Origin: Anaerolineae bacterium
Lineage (GTDB): Bacteria; Chloroflexota; Anaerolineae; Anaerolineales; Villigracilaceae
Length of the DNA stretch: 60,276 nt
NCBI GenBank assembly: GCA_003130845.1
Contig: QEXW01000129.1
Location: 1-60,276, forward strand
Reading direction: 5' to 3'
Shown: piece by piece, positions 1-8,724 of the stretch
How positions within the stretch are numbered: the first letter of the stretch is position 1
Layout: each line of letters starts with the position of its first letter
Position numbers and translations under genes: made by a program
Notes under the pieces: generated by a model
What the model was told of the DNA's origin: nothing
Database searches by the model: none
What the model saw: the letters and a program-made list of their open reading frames with translations, nothing else

Positions 1-1
1 A

Positions 2-688
2 CAAGACATGGTCGAAGGCGTTTTTCGCTTACACGACCGGCGTGTATTTTCGCTCATGACCCCGCGCTCTGAAATCGTTTGGCTAAACATCAATGATACG
101 CCCGAAGAAATCCGCAAAGTGATTGAGGAAAGCCCCTATTCTCAATTTCCAGTGTGCGAAGATAGCCTAGATAAAGTCATTGGCACCATCAAAGCGCGTG
201 ACTTATTGATAGAGAGTTTGCGCGGTGAGTCGCTGCGCTTGCAATTGAATTTGCAACCGGTGATGTACATCCCTGAAACGGCCCATGCTTCGCGTGCTTT
301 GGAAATTTTCAAATCGGGTGAGGCTGAAATGTTGATGGTGGTGGATGAGTTTGGCTCGGTGGAAGGATTAATGACAATTAGCGATATTCTTGAAGAGATT
401 GTAGGTGATATTCAGGATGGTGAACCACAGGCTACACAACGACAAGATGGTTCTTGGCTACTGGATGGTATGCTGGCGGTAGAAGACTTCAAAGAAATTT
501 TCAACATTCGCCACCTGCCTGACGAATCAGAATACGAAACCCTGGGTGGTTTTATTATGAATTACTTGGGCAGTGTGCCGCACGCTTCAGACCACTTTGA
601 GTGGAACGGATTGCGTTTTGAAGTTGTAGATATGGATGGTAACCGGGTAGATAAAGTCATGGTCACACTTAAATCACCTGCGAGTTGA
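2..688 (+). CDS. CBS-pair / CorC-HlyC family protein, C-terminal part (5' truncated)
   Basis: The reading frame is open to the left edge, so the gene begins outside the window. The visible part starts in the linker that precedes the CBS pair of hemolysin C/CorC-type proteins (VFRLHDRRV, MTPR). Two CBS motifs follow at about residues 15-135, then the small CorC_HlyC transporter-associated domain (about 145-226) with the typical GGFIMNYLG stretch. Relatives carry an N-terminal DUF21/CNNM membrane domain and are linked to Mg2+/Co2+ efflux or membrane stress; that domain would lie upstream and is not seen. The next gene starts 2 bases after the stop, suggesting co-transcription. The family call is firm, the substrate is not. 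Confidence 0.88.
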   Translation, partial: QDMVEGVFRLHDRRVFSLMTPRSEIVWLNINDTPEEIRKVIEESPYSQFPVCEDSLDKVIGTIKARDLLIESLRGESLRLQLNLQPVMYIPETAHASRALEIFKSGEAEMLMVVDEFGSVEGLMTISDILEEIVGDIQDGEPQATQRQDGSWLLDGMLAVEDFKEIFNIRHLPDESEYETLGGFIMNYLGSVPHASDHFEWNGLRFEVVDMDGNRVDKVMVTLKSPAS

Positions 689-689
689 T

Positions 690-2342
690 ATGCGTCCTCC
701 AGAGTTCAATTCCTATCGCTCTGCTGTATTTGGTACAGGTGGAATGGTTGCGACCTCGCAACCTTTGGCAACCGCTGCCGGGTTAGAGATACTCGCTAAA
801 GGGGGAAACGCCGCCGATGCCTGTCTTGCTGCTGCCGCAGCGCTTAATGTCACCGAGCCATGTTCCACCGGCTTGGGCGGCGATATGTTTGCCCTTTTTT
901 ATGATGCTCAAACCTGCCAGGTGACGGCGCTCAACGGTTCAGGTCGTGCGCCGGCTGCGTTGACCCTGGAGCGTTTGCAGCGCGAAGGACTAAACCCAAA
1001 TCTGCCACCCTTGCATCCCTACACCGTGACTGTGCCGGGGGCCTGTGCGGGCTGGTTTGACCTGCATGAGCGGCATGGCACGCTTTCGATGAGTGACATT
1101 TTGGCGCCGGCCATCCACCTGGCGGAGAAGGGCTTTCCGGTCGCCCCGTTGACAGCTTATTTCTGGCAGCGTGGCGCGGAACGACAGTTGCGTCAGGCTT
1201 GGAATGGTCAAGAGCTGACCATCGCTGGTCGTGGCCCCAACCCCGGTGAGATGTTTCGCAATCCTGGTTTGGCGCGTACGTTGCGAACGATTGCCGAAGG
1301 TGGAAAGCAAGCGTTTTACCAGGGTGAAATTGCTCAGGCCATTGTCCACGCCTTACAGCAGGCTGGCGGGTGTATGACCCTGGAGGATTTAGCCAGCCAT
1401 GTTTCTACTTGGGAAACTCCGGCAAGCGTATCTTTTGGCAATTTTCGTGTGTACGAATGCCCTCCCAATGGGCAAGGCATCACCGCTTTGCTGGCACTCA
1501 ACATCTTAGAAGGATTTGATGTAGGCGCATACCCTGCTCTTTCGGTGGAGCGCTTGCACCTAGAAATCGAAGCCCTGCGCCTGGCGTTTGCTGATGCACG
1601 TCGCTATGTGGCCGATTATGCGATGAAGTCAGATGCTCCCTCTGATGAAACACAGCAAAGCAATTGGGAATGGCTGCTTTCCAAAGATTACGCTGCACAA
1701 AGGCGCAAACAGATTAATCCGCAGCGTGCTTCGCTTGACCAGCAAGCGGGTCGCCCTTTTAGCTCCTCTGACACGGTATATGTGTGTGCTGTAGATAAAT
1801 GGGGAAACGCTTGCTCGTTCATCAACAGTAATTACATGGGTTTTGGAACGGGTATCGTCCCCAAAGGCTGGGGCTTTAGCCTGCAAAACAGAGGACATAA
1901 CTTTAGCCTGGAGCCACATCACCCCAACTGCTTGGCGCCGCGCAAACGACCCTACCACACCATCATTCCAGGTCTGATTACACGGGAGAGCGACGGCTCA
2001 CTGTTTGGCCCGTTTGGTGTGATGGGTGGTTTTATGCAACCGCAGGGACATGTGCAGGTTGGCCTAGCGCTCATGTTAGACGGTCTAGACCCGCAATCTG
2101 CACTCAACTTGCCGCGCTTCTGTTTAGAAGATGGTCAGCCCTCTGACGCGGTTGCTCTGGAAGAAGGCATTCCTGTGCCTGTCATGGCTGCTTTGGCCGA
2201 AATGGGACACCCCGTGCGCCCGACGAGCGGCTGGAGCCGGGCAATTTTTGGGCGAGGCCAGGTCATTGTACGTGAGCCGAGTGGTATCTTAATTGGTGGT
2301 AGTGACCCGCGCGCTGATGGTTGTGCGATGACGCTGGTTTGA
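690..2342 (+). CDS. gamma-glutamyltransferase family protein
   Basis: 550 aa, normal length for the N-terminal-nucleophile gamma-glutamyltransferase family, which transfers or hydrolyses gamma-glutamyl groups of glutathione and related peptides. Signature stretches are visible: GGNAADA near the N terminus, GLGGDMF, the nucleophile context SSDTVY with Thr362 as the residue expected to become the small-subunit N terminus after autocleavage, and PYHTIIPG further on. No signal peptide is evident, so it may act in the cytoplasm like YwrD-type members. ATG 690 directly follows the upstream stop and has no strong ribosome binding site, consistent with translational coupling. The glutathione role is inferred; gamma-glutamyl peptides or acylase substrates are possible. 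Confidence 0.9.
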   Translation: MRPPEFNSYRSAVFGTGGMVATSQPLATAAGLEILAKGGNAADACLAAAAALNVTEPCSTGLGGDMFALFYDAQTCQVTALNGSGRAPAALTLERLQREGLNPNLPPLHPYTVTVPGACAGWFDLHERHGTLSMSDILAPAIHLAEKGFPVAPLTAYFWQRGAERQLRQAWNGQELTIAGRGPNPGEMFRNPGLARTLRTIAEGGKQAFYQGEIAQAIVHALQQAGGCMTLEDLASHVSTWETPASVSFGNFRVYECPPNGQGITALLALNILEGFDVGAYPALSVERLHLEIEALRLAFADARRYVADYAMKSDAPSDETQQSNWEWLLSKDYAAQRRKQINPQRASLDQQAGRPFSSSDTVYVCAVDKWGNACSFINSNYMGFGTGIVPKGWGFSLQNRGHNFSLEPHHPNCLAPRKRPYHTIIPGLITRESDGSLFGPFGVMGGFMQPQGHVQVGLALMLDGLDPQSALNLPRFCLEDGQPSDAVALEEGIPVPVMAALAEMGHPVRPTSGWSRAIFGRGQVIVREPSGILIGGSDPRADGCAMTLV

Positions 2343-2402
2343 ATTAGGAAGAATGGATTTCTGCCCCGATAGAATTTTTTATTTCATAAACTGAAAACGT
2401 GC

Positions 2403-2408
2403 TATAAT
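2403..2408 (+). promoter_or_regulatory. -10 box (TATAAT) upstream of rho
   Basis: A perfect TATAAT lies in an AT-rich gap between the ggt-like gene and rho, giving a predicted start near 2415 and a leader of about 165 nt before rho. No good -35 box is visible at the usual spacing. Confidence 0.55.
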
Positions 2409-2424
2409 TAGCGTAATTCCCCGC

Positions 2425-2601
2425 ATGGTTGACAAGTTACAGCAGAAACAGGGTGGCCGCGGGGCCTCATTTTCTGATGAAACCATTTCCCAGTTGAAAC
2501 AATTGAACATTCCCGAGCGTCCACTTCCAGGGCGTTTCTCCCCTCATTCCTATCATTCCCCATTGAAGAGAAAAACTCATGATGAATATCCTGGAACTTG
2601 A
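2425..2601 (+). CDS. possible rho leader ORF (58 aa, uncertain)
   Basis: A short ATG frame begins about 10 nt after the predicted transcription start and runs through the whole rho leader, ending 20 nt inside rho in another frame. The product would be hydrophilic (starts MVDKLQQKQ, ends DEYPGT) and matches no family I recognise. There is no clear ribosome binding site. It could be a leader peptide that couples to rho autoregulation, as rho leaders are regulated in other bacteria, or simply an open frame. Only positional evidence supports it. Confidence 0.25.
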   Translation: MVDKLQQKQGGRGASFSDETISQLKQLNIPERPLPGRFSPHSYHSPLKRKTHDEYPGT

Positions 2602-3862
2602 AAGCAAGCCTCTTTCTGACCTTCGCTATATGGCGCTGAAGGAGTATGGCATTCAAAATGCCAACCGTTTAAAAAAAGAGGCCCTGGTGTTGCGCCTACG
2701 CCAGGAAGAAGCGCTGCGTGAAGGGCTTGAAATTCGTGGCGGCATTCTAGAAATTATGGACGAGGGCATTGGTTTTTTGCGCTCGGCCCGCTATACGGTG
2801 AGCGACGATGACGTGTACGTCTCACAAGCCCAACTGCGCCGCTATGAACTACGCTCTGGCGACCTGGTCATTGGTCATGTACGCCCACCGCGCGAATCGG
2901 AGCGACATTGGGGCCTTATCAAAGTCGAATCGGTCAATGGCGTGGACCCGGAAGAAGCCCGTCGGCGTCCCAAATTTGAAAACCTGACGCCAATCTTTCC
3001 TGATAAGCGCTTTGACTTAGAAACCCGCAGTGATATTTTGGCCACCCGTATGATTAACCTGATTGCACCGATTGGGCGGGGCCAACGTGGGCTGATTGTC
3101 TCTCCGCCCAAATCGGGCAAGACCACCATTCTGAAACAGATTGCTAACGCGATTTCAACCCAATATCCCGATGTTCATCTCATGGTAGCGCTGATTGGCG
3201 AACGCCCTGAAGAAGTGACCGATATGGACCGTTCGGTAGATGCCGAAGTGATTGCTTCCACCTTTGATGAGCCGGTCACTTCACACGTCCGCACTGCCGA
3301 AATTGCCCTTGACCGCGCCAAGCGGCTGGTGGAGATTGGCCGCCATGTCGTCATTCTGATGGACTCCATTACCCGCTTAGCGCGTGCCTATAACCTGACC
3401 GTCAATCCTTCTGGGCGCACACTCTCCGGTGGTATGGACCCTTCCGCGCTTTATCCTCCTAAGCACTTCTTTGGCGCAGCGCGTAACATCGAAGAAGGCG
3501 GTTCGCTGACCATCATTGCCACCTGCCTGGTAGATACCGGCTCGCGTTTGGATGATGTTGTTTACGAAGAATTTAAAGGCACCGGCAACATGGAATTACA
3601 CCTCTCGCGTCGCTTGCAAGAGCGCCGCATCTTCCCGGCGGTAGATATTGAACGTTCCTCCACCCGGCGCGAGGATTTACTCCTTGGCCCGGATATTTTG
3701 CAGCGTGTGTGGACGATGCGCCGCATGTATGCTCAAATGACCGCTTCGCCCCCGCAGGGCGCGGGTATGGATCAGACCGTTGCTACCGAAGCCATTATTA
3801 ACCGTATGGCCAAAACCCGCAACAACCAAGAATTTTTGGAAACGCTCCATGAGAGCATGTGA
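2579..3862 (+). CDS. rho: transcription termination factor Rho
   Basis: 427 aa hexameric RNA helicase that terminates transcription. The order is the Rho N-terminal helical domain (about residues 5-45, LESKPLSDLRYMALKEYG), a cold-shock-like RNA-binding domain (about 50-125) and the RecA-type ATPase. Visible motifs are Walker A SPPKSGKT, ALIGERPEEVTDM, the Walker B region VVILMDSITRLARAYN and the Q/R-loop region with GGMDPSALYPPK. The length is standard, with no insertion. Start ATG 2579 is preceded by GAAGAG at 8 nt; ATG 2582 is the alternative. It has its own predicted promoter and a long leader. Confidence 0.97.
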   Translation: MMNILELESKPLSDLRYMALKEYGIQNANRLKKEALVLRLRQEEALREGLEIRGGILEIMDEGIGFLRSARYTVSDDDVYVSQAQLRRYELRSGDLVIGHVRPPRESERHWGLIKVESVNGVDPEEARRRPKFENLTPIFPDKRFDLETRSDILATRMINLIAPIGRGQRGLIVSPPKSGKTTILKQIANAISTQYPDVHLMVALIGERPEEVTDMDRSVDAEVIASTFDEPVTSHVRTAEIALDRAKRLVEIGRHVVILMDSITRLARAYNLTVNPSGRTLSGGMDPSALYPPKHFFGAARNIEEGGSLTIIATCLVDTGSRLDDVVYEEFKGTGNMELHLSRRLQERRIFPAVDIERSSTRREDLLLGPDILQRVWTMRRMYAQMTASPPQGAGMDQTVATEAIINRMAKTRNNQEFLETLHESM

Positions 3863-3876
3863 GCCGTTCTGGGTAG

Positions 3877-4908
3877 ATGACCGAATATTTCATGGAAAAA
3901 TTTTCTTCGCGTTGGTTTGACATAATCAGTTGGGGGATTACCTTCGTGATTGTTGTAAGCCTGGCAGGTTTTGCCTTTTGGCATACCCGCAATGTTTCTG
4001 CCGAAGGTGAAACCGTTGTGCTTCCAAGCGTTGCTTCATCACAACCCACGGCGCAGCCAGTCGTTACTCCTGGCCCGGCAGTGTCGGTGCTTTCTTTGCC
4101 CTCCCTGGATCGCGACCTGAAATTGGATACCATCATCCCCGAACGCCCTCGTTATGCGGTGTTGAATTACACAGTCCGCCGGGGTGATGCCTTAGTACGA
4201 ATTGCCAAAGAATTTGGCATTCAACCCGAAACGCTCCTGTGGGCAAATTTCCCTGTGCTCAAAGATGACCCGCATGGGCTGAAACCCGGCCAAGAATTGC
4301 AAATTCCGCCGATAGATGGCTTGCTCTACCAGTGGAAAGAAGGCGATGCCATCGAAACAGTGGCTGCCACCTACCGCGCCAAAGCCGAAGATATTGTCAA
4401 TTGGCCTGGCAACAATCTGGATTTAAGCGACCCGCGGCCTCAACCAGGGCAATGGGTGATGATTCCTGGTGGATGGCGTGAAACCAAAACCCCTATGGTG
4501 GATGCAGGCGGCGCACCTTCTGGAACGTGTAACGTTGCTTTTAGTGGGTTTGGCTGGCCTGCCGGGGAGACGTATCTTTCTGGAAACGATTATTTCCCTG
4601 GCCACTATGGAATTGATATTGCTGCGGTGGAAGGTGCGCCTATTTACGCTGCGGCGAGCGGCGTGGTGACCAAAGCCGCCTCGGGCTGGAATAGCGGCTA
4701 TGGCAATTACATCGTCATTGACCACTGTAATGGATATACTACCCTGTATGCTCACCTGAGCGCGATTAACGTTTCAGCAGGGATGGTGGTGGGGCGCGGC
4801 GCAGTGATTGGTGCTTCGGGCAACACCGGCAACTCGTTTGGCGCTCACCTGCACTTCGAGGTGCGTAGAAATGGCGCTTACATCAATCCCTGGAGCATCT
4901 TCCAATAA
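3877..4908 (+). CDS. LysM-containing M23 family peptidoglycan endopeptidase
   Basis: 343 aa. An N-terminal hydrophobic segment (about residues 14-35) anchors the protein or acts as an uncleaved signal. A linker leads to one clear LysM repeat (about 88-140, YTVRRGDALVRIAKEFGI) and a second weaker one (about 142-195). The C-terminal M23/LytM domain carries its zinc residues: H243 and D247 in HYGID, then H324 and H326 in HLHFEV, plus YAHL. It should cut cell-wall peptide cross-links at the cell surface. The gene follows rho by 14 bp and overlaps the start of the biotin ligase gene. The first ATG was chosen; ATG 3892 is possible. Confidence 0.92.
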   Translation: MTEYFMEKFSSRWFDIISWGITFVIVVSLAGFAFWHTRNVSAEGETVVLPSVASSQPTAQPVVTPGPAVSVLSLPSLDRDLKLDTIIPERPRYAVLNYTVRRGDALVRIAKEFGIQPETLLWANFPVLKDDPHGLKPGQELQIPPIDGLLYQWKEGDAIETVAATYRAKAEDIVNWPGNNLDLSDPRPQPGQWVMIPGGWRETKTPMVDAGGAPSGTCNVAFSGFGWPAGETYLSGNDYFPGHYGIDIAAVEGAPIYAAASGVVTKAASGWNSGYGNYIVIDHCNGYTTLYAHLSAINVSAGMVVGRGAVIGASGNTGNSFGAHLHFEVRRNGAYINPWSIFQ

Positions 4909-5686
4909 TTTTTCTCAAGAGGTTCAAGCCGCTCTGCAAGGGTTTCTGCCGGGCGGCTTGCGCGTTTTTACTTCGATTGGCTCTACCAATGATGAAGCGT
5001 TGGCTTGGGCCTCGACCGGTGCTCCCGATTTTTCGTTGGTCATTGCCGATGAACAAACACACGGTCGTGGCCGCATGGGGCGCAGTTGGTTTACCCCACC
5101 TGGGGCAGCACTGGCGTTTAGCCTAATTTTGCGCCCAACCCCTGTGGAACGTGAACGCATCGGCTTATTTGCTGGTTTGGGTGCGCTTTCACTGGTGGAT
5201 GCTTTACAAACCTTTGGTGTAGCCGCACAAATCAAATGGCCAAACGATGTGCTGTTGGCCGGGAAAAAAGCCGCCGGTATTCTGGTCGAAACGGTTTGGA
5301 TGGGGATGGAAGCAGATAGCGTAGTTCTTGGCATGGGGGTGAACGTCACTCCCCAAGCCGTCCCTCCGCCAGAAGGGTTGAACTACCCGGCCACCTGTGT
5401 CCAAGCCGAAGCGGGGAAACCGCTCTCACGCATTTTACTCTTGCGAGCCATTTTACAAGCCATTCTGCGCCGACGTACCATGTTGACTTCGCCGACCTTT
5501 CTTCATGACTGGGAATCGGCTTTGGCATTTCGCAACGAAATTGTGCGTGTTTGGGTGAGCAACGAAGAAGTGTTTGAAGGAAAGGTTCTTGGCCTGGAAT
5601 CTGATGGAAGCCTGCGATTGGAATTACCCGAGCGAACAGTAACCATCATCCGCTTTGGCGAAGTCCATCTGCGGCCGGCCTTATGA
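4871..5686 (+). CDS. birA: biotin--[acetyl-CoA-carboxylase] ligase (monofunctional)
   Basis: 271 aa. It joins biotin to carrier proteins through biotinyl-AMP. Visible motifs are STNDEA, the biotinyl-AMP loop GRGRMGRSW, KWPNDVLLAGKKAAGILVE and a C-terminal SH3-like BPL_C domain (about 225-271). There is no N-terminal helix-turn-helix, so it is the class that lacks operator binding. Start ATG 4871 was chosen because GAGGTG sits 7 nt upstream and the catalytic domain begins soon after; an in-frame upstream start would only add residues encoded inside the M23 gene. The 38-bp overlap with the M23 gene points to coupled translation. Confidence 0.93.
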   Translation: MALTSIPGASSNNFSQEVQAALQGFLPGGLRVFTSIGSTNDEALAWASTGAPDFSLVIADEQTHGRGRMGRSWFTPPGAALAFSLILRPTPVERERIGLFAGLGALSLVDALQTFGVAAQIKWPNDVLLAGKKAAGILVETVWMGMEADSVVLGMGVNVTPQAVPPPEGLNYPATCVQAEAGKPLSRILLLRAILQAILRRRTMLTSPTFLHDWESALAFRNEIVRVWVSNEEVFEGKVLGLESDGSLRLELPERTVTIIRFGEVHLRPAL

Positions 5687-5692
5687 TATACT
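5687..5692 (+). promoter_or_regulatory. possible -10 box (TATACT) for the small membrane protein
   Basis: TATACT within TATGATATACT overlaps the 3' end of birA and lies 19 nt before the next ATG. No convincing -35 box is seen. The following gene may equally be read from the birA transcript. Confidence 0.3.
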
Positions 5693-5711
5693 TTACCGCG
5701 CGAGGTGACCT

Positions 5712-5945
5712 ATGTTCGATGATTTGCGCAATAGCGACCAGCCTATTTTTCAAGGCGAGGAAGTGAACAAGCCCCAGCCGGTTTTTAAATCTGCGGGGAG
5801 CGTTTCTTCCCCAAAGAAGAAGAACAAAAAGTTTTTAGGCATGACGGCTTTCCAACGCTTTGTTGTTTCTACGCTGTTGTTTCTTTTGGTGTGTATGGCG
5901 GGTATAGCCGTCCTGTTTGTGACAGGCCGCATGGCGATTTTCTAG
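5712..5945 (+). CDS. small single-pass membrane protein, function unknown
   Basis: 77 aa. The N-terminal half is charged and rich in Pro/Ser, with a Lys cluster (PKKKNKK, about residues 35-41). One transmembrane helix follows (about 52-72), ending GRMAIF. The positive cluster before the helix predicts an N-in topology. GAGGTG lies 6 nt before the ATG, supporting a real gene. It is the last gene before a strong bidirectional terminator. I do not recognise a family. Confidence 0.7.
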   Translation: MFDDLRNSDQPIFQGEEVNKPQPVFKSAGSVSSPKKKNKKFLGMTAFQRFVVSTLLFLLVCMAGIAVLFVTGRMAIF

Positions 5946-5981
5946 CCAATTGGGCCGAGGCCATTCCCAACTCAAAAAAAC

Positions 5982-6011
5982 TGAGCGACCAGGTCTTTTG
6001 CTGGTCGCTCA
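5982..6011. terminator. bidirectional intrinsic terminator between the birA cluster and gyrA
   Basis: A perfect 11-bp stem (GAGCGACCAG core, arms 5982-5992 and 6001-6011) closes an 8-nt loop. On the minus strand it is followed by seven T, ideal for ending gyrA. On the plus strand a weaker T stretch (CGTTTTAATT) follows, so it can also stop transcripts from the small membrane protein gene. Confidence 0.9.
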
Positions 6012-6051
6012 TACGTTTTAATTCTCCGCTGTGCGTGGTAGAGTACGGGGT

Positions 6052-8562
6052 TTATAACAAGTTGGGTTGTTCTTTTCTCTCTGATTTTGCTTCACCATTG
6101 CCATTGGCGCCGACCGATTTCAAATCTGCACTGGCGATGCGGGCAATGGCGGCAATGCTATCGCCGGCTTGTGGCTTCATCAGCCGGACACCGCGCGTAG
6201 CGCGCCCTGCTTCTTTGATATCCTGCACTTTGAGCCGCAACACCATACCGTTGGTCGAAATAAGGGTGACATCATCGGTAGGTTGAACGACTCGCGCCGA
6301 AGCAATTTTGCCAATTTTATCGAGCGCTTTTGAGTCAATGGTAGCAATACCACCGGTCGCCCGTCCTTTGGCTGCGTATTCACGCAAGGGCGTGCGCTTT
6401 CCGTAGCCATCTTCGGTAACAACCAAAAGCGCACCACCGGCCTCGACTACTTCCATGCTGGTGACGCGGTCGCCGTTTGACAGCCGAATGCCCTGTACGC
6501 CGGCTGCCGCACGCCCCATTGCGCGGACCTCGTCTTCAGAAAAGCGCAACGCCTGACCGTTTTGTGTAATCAGCAAAATTTCATCATTGCCGGTTGTCAG
6601 GCGTGCCCAGCCCAACTCATCGCCATTTTCGAGCGTCATGGCTAACAATCCGGCCGGGCGCACGGTGGCAAACTCCTCTAGGGCAACGCGTTTGATTTTT
6701 CCGCCCGTTGTGGCAAGAACGCAATATCCATGCGAGTTGAAATCAGCAACCGCGAGCGCTGCGGTGATTTTCTCCCCTGGTTCCAGAGAAAGTACGTTGT
6801 AAATTGAGATGCCCTTGCCGGTGCGGTCGGAATCAGGAATTTGGTACACCTTTTCACTGTATACTTTGCCTTTGGATGAGAAGAACAGCACGGTCTGCAG
6901 GGTGCGCGCCGGGAAGATAAAGCGCACTTCATCTTCTTCTTTGGTGGTATGGCCGGTGACCCCTTTGCCGCCGATGCCCTGCGATTTGTAAGCAGCAGCG
7001 CTGGTGCGTTTGATATAGCCTCGTCCCGTCAACGTAATCAGGACGGCTTCATCTTGCACGAGGTCTTCATCGCGCAGTTCTTCTTTTGCTTCGGCGGCGA
7101 TGCGTGTGCGGCGCTCATCGCCGTACTTCTCAGCCAGTTCTTGCATATCGTTTTGGATGAGCGTCAAAATTTTGCGTGGATGTGCCAATAGGTCTTCTAA
7201 ATAGGCAATTTGTTCGCGTACTTGGCGGCTTTCTTCTTCGATTTTCCAACGCTCTAGCGCTGCCAAGCGGCGCAATTGCATATCCAGAATCGCTTGTGCT
7301 TGAATTTCGGTCAATTTGAAGCGCTTCACCAGCCGGGTTTTGGCTTCATCGGCATCTTGCGCCTGTCGAATGGTTTGAATCACATCATCTAAGTTGGCAA
7401 GCGCAATGAGCAAGCCCTCCAGGATATGAGCGCGAGCGCGGGCCTTTTCGAGTTCATATTGCGAACGGCGGGTGATGACTTCACGCCGGTGTTCAATGAA
7501 CAGTTGCAGCGCGCGTTTGAGCGTGAGTGTACGCGGCTCGCCATCTACCAATGCCAGCAGTTGCACACCAAACGTAGATTGAAGTGGGGTATATTTGTAA
7601 AGTTGGTTGAGCACCTTTTTGGGTTGTGCGCCGCGCTTTAATTCAATGACAATACTCATTCCACGTTGGTCACTTTCATCGCGCAAGTCTGAAATCATAT
7701 CAATTTTTTCTTCACGCACCAATTCAGCAATGCGTTCGATGAGGCTGGCCTTGTTCACCTGGTAAGGAATTTCGGTGATGACAATTTGATGCCTTCCGCC
7801 TTTGATTTCCTCGATGGCTGCCATGCCGCGCACAACCAGACGTCCTTTGCCAGTGCTATACGCGTGTAAAATGCCTTCACGTCCGATGATGACCCCGCCG
7901 GTAGGAAAATCGGGGCCGCTGATGAATTCCATCAGTTTTTCCACCGGGATGTTTTCGCTCTCGTCGTAATGTTCAATCAGGTACGAGATGGCAGCGGTGA
8001 GCTCGCGTAAATTGTGAGGCGGGATGTTGGTGGCCATGCCAACCGCAATCCCCGCTGAGCCATTCAGCAGCAAATTGGGCAGGCGTGCCGGTAGGACAAG
8101 TGGTTCTTGCAACGAGTCATCGAAGTTTGGTCCAAAGGACACAGTGTTTTTTTCGATGTCGGCCAGCATCTCTTCTGCCAGGCGGTTCAGCCGGGCTTCG
8201 GTATAACGCATGGCAGCCGGTGCATCGCCATCTATGGAGCCGAAATTGCCCTGTCCATCAATCAACGGATAGCGCATGGAAAAATCCTGCGCCATGCGCG
8301 CCATCGCGTCGTAGACGGCGGAATCCCCATGCGGGTGATATTTGCCCAGCACCTCGCCGACAATACGCGCCGATTTTTTGTAAGCACTCCCGGCGCGTAT
8401 CCCCATATCGTACATAGCATAGAGAATACGCCGATGAACCGGTTTGAGACCATCGCGAGCATCGGGCAGGGCGCGCGCCACAATCACGCTCATGGCGTAA
8501 TCTAGGTACGCTTCGCGCATTTGCGAATCGATATCTACAGTTTGGATATTGCCGGTTGTCAT
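6052..8562 (-). CDS. gyrA: DNA gyrase subunit A
   Basis: 836 aa. Breakage-reunion subunit of the type IIA topoisomerase that introduces negative supercoils. The winged-helix region holds [14 protein letters not shown], the quinolone-determining segment [16 protein letters not shown] with Ser81 and Asp85 (sensitive-type residues) and the catalytic Tyr120 in [10 protein letters not shown]. The tower and coiled-coil follow to about residue 490, then six beta-pinwheel repeats. A GyrA-box-like QGIGGKG (consensus QRRGGKG) supports gyrase rather than topoisomerase IV, although gyrB is not in the window. ACGAGG precedes ATG 8562. The leader carries a striking hairpin described separately. Confidence 0.96.
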   Translation of the reverse strand: MTTGNIQTVDIDSQMREAYLDYAMSVIVARALPDARDGLKPVHRRILYAMYDMGIRAGSAYKKSARIVGEVLGKYHPHGDSAVYDAMARMAQDFSMRYPLIDGQGNFGSIDGDAPAAMRYTEARLNRLAEEMLADIEKNTVSFGPNFDDSLQEPLVLPARLPNLLLNGSAGIAVGMATNIPPHNLRELTAAISYLIEHYDESENIPVEKLMEFISGPDFPTGGVIIGREGILHAYSTGKGRLVVRGMAAIEEIKGGRHQIVITEIPYQVNKASLIERIAELVREEKIDMISDLRDESDQRGMSIVIELKRGAQPKKVLNQLYKYTPLQSTFGVQLLALVDGEPRTLTLKRALQLFIEHRREVITRRSQYELEKARARAHILEGLLIALANLDDVIQTIRQAQDADEAKTRLVKRFKLTEIQAQAILDMQLRRLAALERWKIEEESRQVREQIAYLEDLLAHPRKILTLIQNDMQELAEKYGDERRTRIAAEAKEELRDEDLVQDEAVLITLTGRGYIKRTSAAAYKSQGIGGKGVTGHTTKEEDEVRFIFPARTLQTVLFFSSKGKVYSEKVYQIPDSDRTGKGISIYNVLSLEPGEKITAALAVADFNSHGYCVLATTGGKIKRVALEEFATVRPAGLLAMTLENGDELGWARLTTGNDEILLITQNGQALRFSEDEVRAMGRAAAGVQGIRLSNGDRVTSMEVVEAGGALLVVTEDGYGKRTPLREYAAKGRATGGIATIDSKALDKIGKIASARVVQPTDDVTLISTNGMVLRLKVQDIKEAGRATRGVRLMKPQAGDSIAAIARIASADLKSVGANGNGEAKSERKEQPNLL

Positions 8563-8578
8563 GAAAACCTCGTAAAAA

Positions 8579-8606
8579 TACGCAATACGGGGGGCCGTAT
8601 TGCGTA
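8579..8606 (-). promoter_or_regulatory. perfect hairpin with T5 in the gyrA leader (attenuator-like)
   Basis: Two 12-nt arms (TACGCAATACGG and its exact complement) enclose a 4-nt loop. Read on the minus strand the hairpin sits between the predicted -10 box and the gyrA ribosome binding site and is followed at once by TTTTT. It therefore has the form of an intrinsic terminator inside the gyrA leader. As DNA it is also a 28-bp palindrome that could bind a dimeric regulator or extrude under supercoiling. Confidence 0.75.
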
Positions 8607-8632
8607 CGGTATATGCATATCTATCTCCCCCA

Positions 8633-8638
8633 ATTATA
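8633..8638 (-). promoter_or_regulatory. -10 box (TATAAT) of gyrA
   Basis: The minus strand reads TATAAT here, predicting a start near 8626 and a leader of about 64 nt that contains the hairpin. The -35 region is not well conserved. Confidence 0.6.
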
Positions 8639-8647
8639 CCAGACGCC

Positions 8648-8677
8648 TTGCCAAACTTGTGCTAGGTTTGATATGAT
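8648..8677 (+). promoter_or_regulatory. promoter TTGCCA-18-TATGAT for the NBR1-Ig lipoprotein
   Basis: TTGCCA at 8648-8653 and TATGAT at 8672-8677 with an 18-bp spacer point rightwards, 47 bp before the lipoprotein ATG. This promoter is back to back with that of gyrA. Confidence 0.5.
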
Positions 8678-8724
8678 GAAGGCGCTCGTGCCTTGCACTA
8701 TCTTGCTTGTCGAGAGAGATGGTT

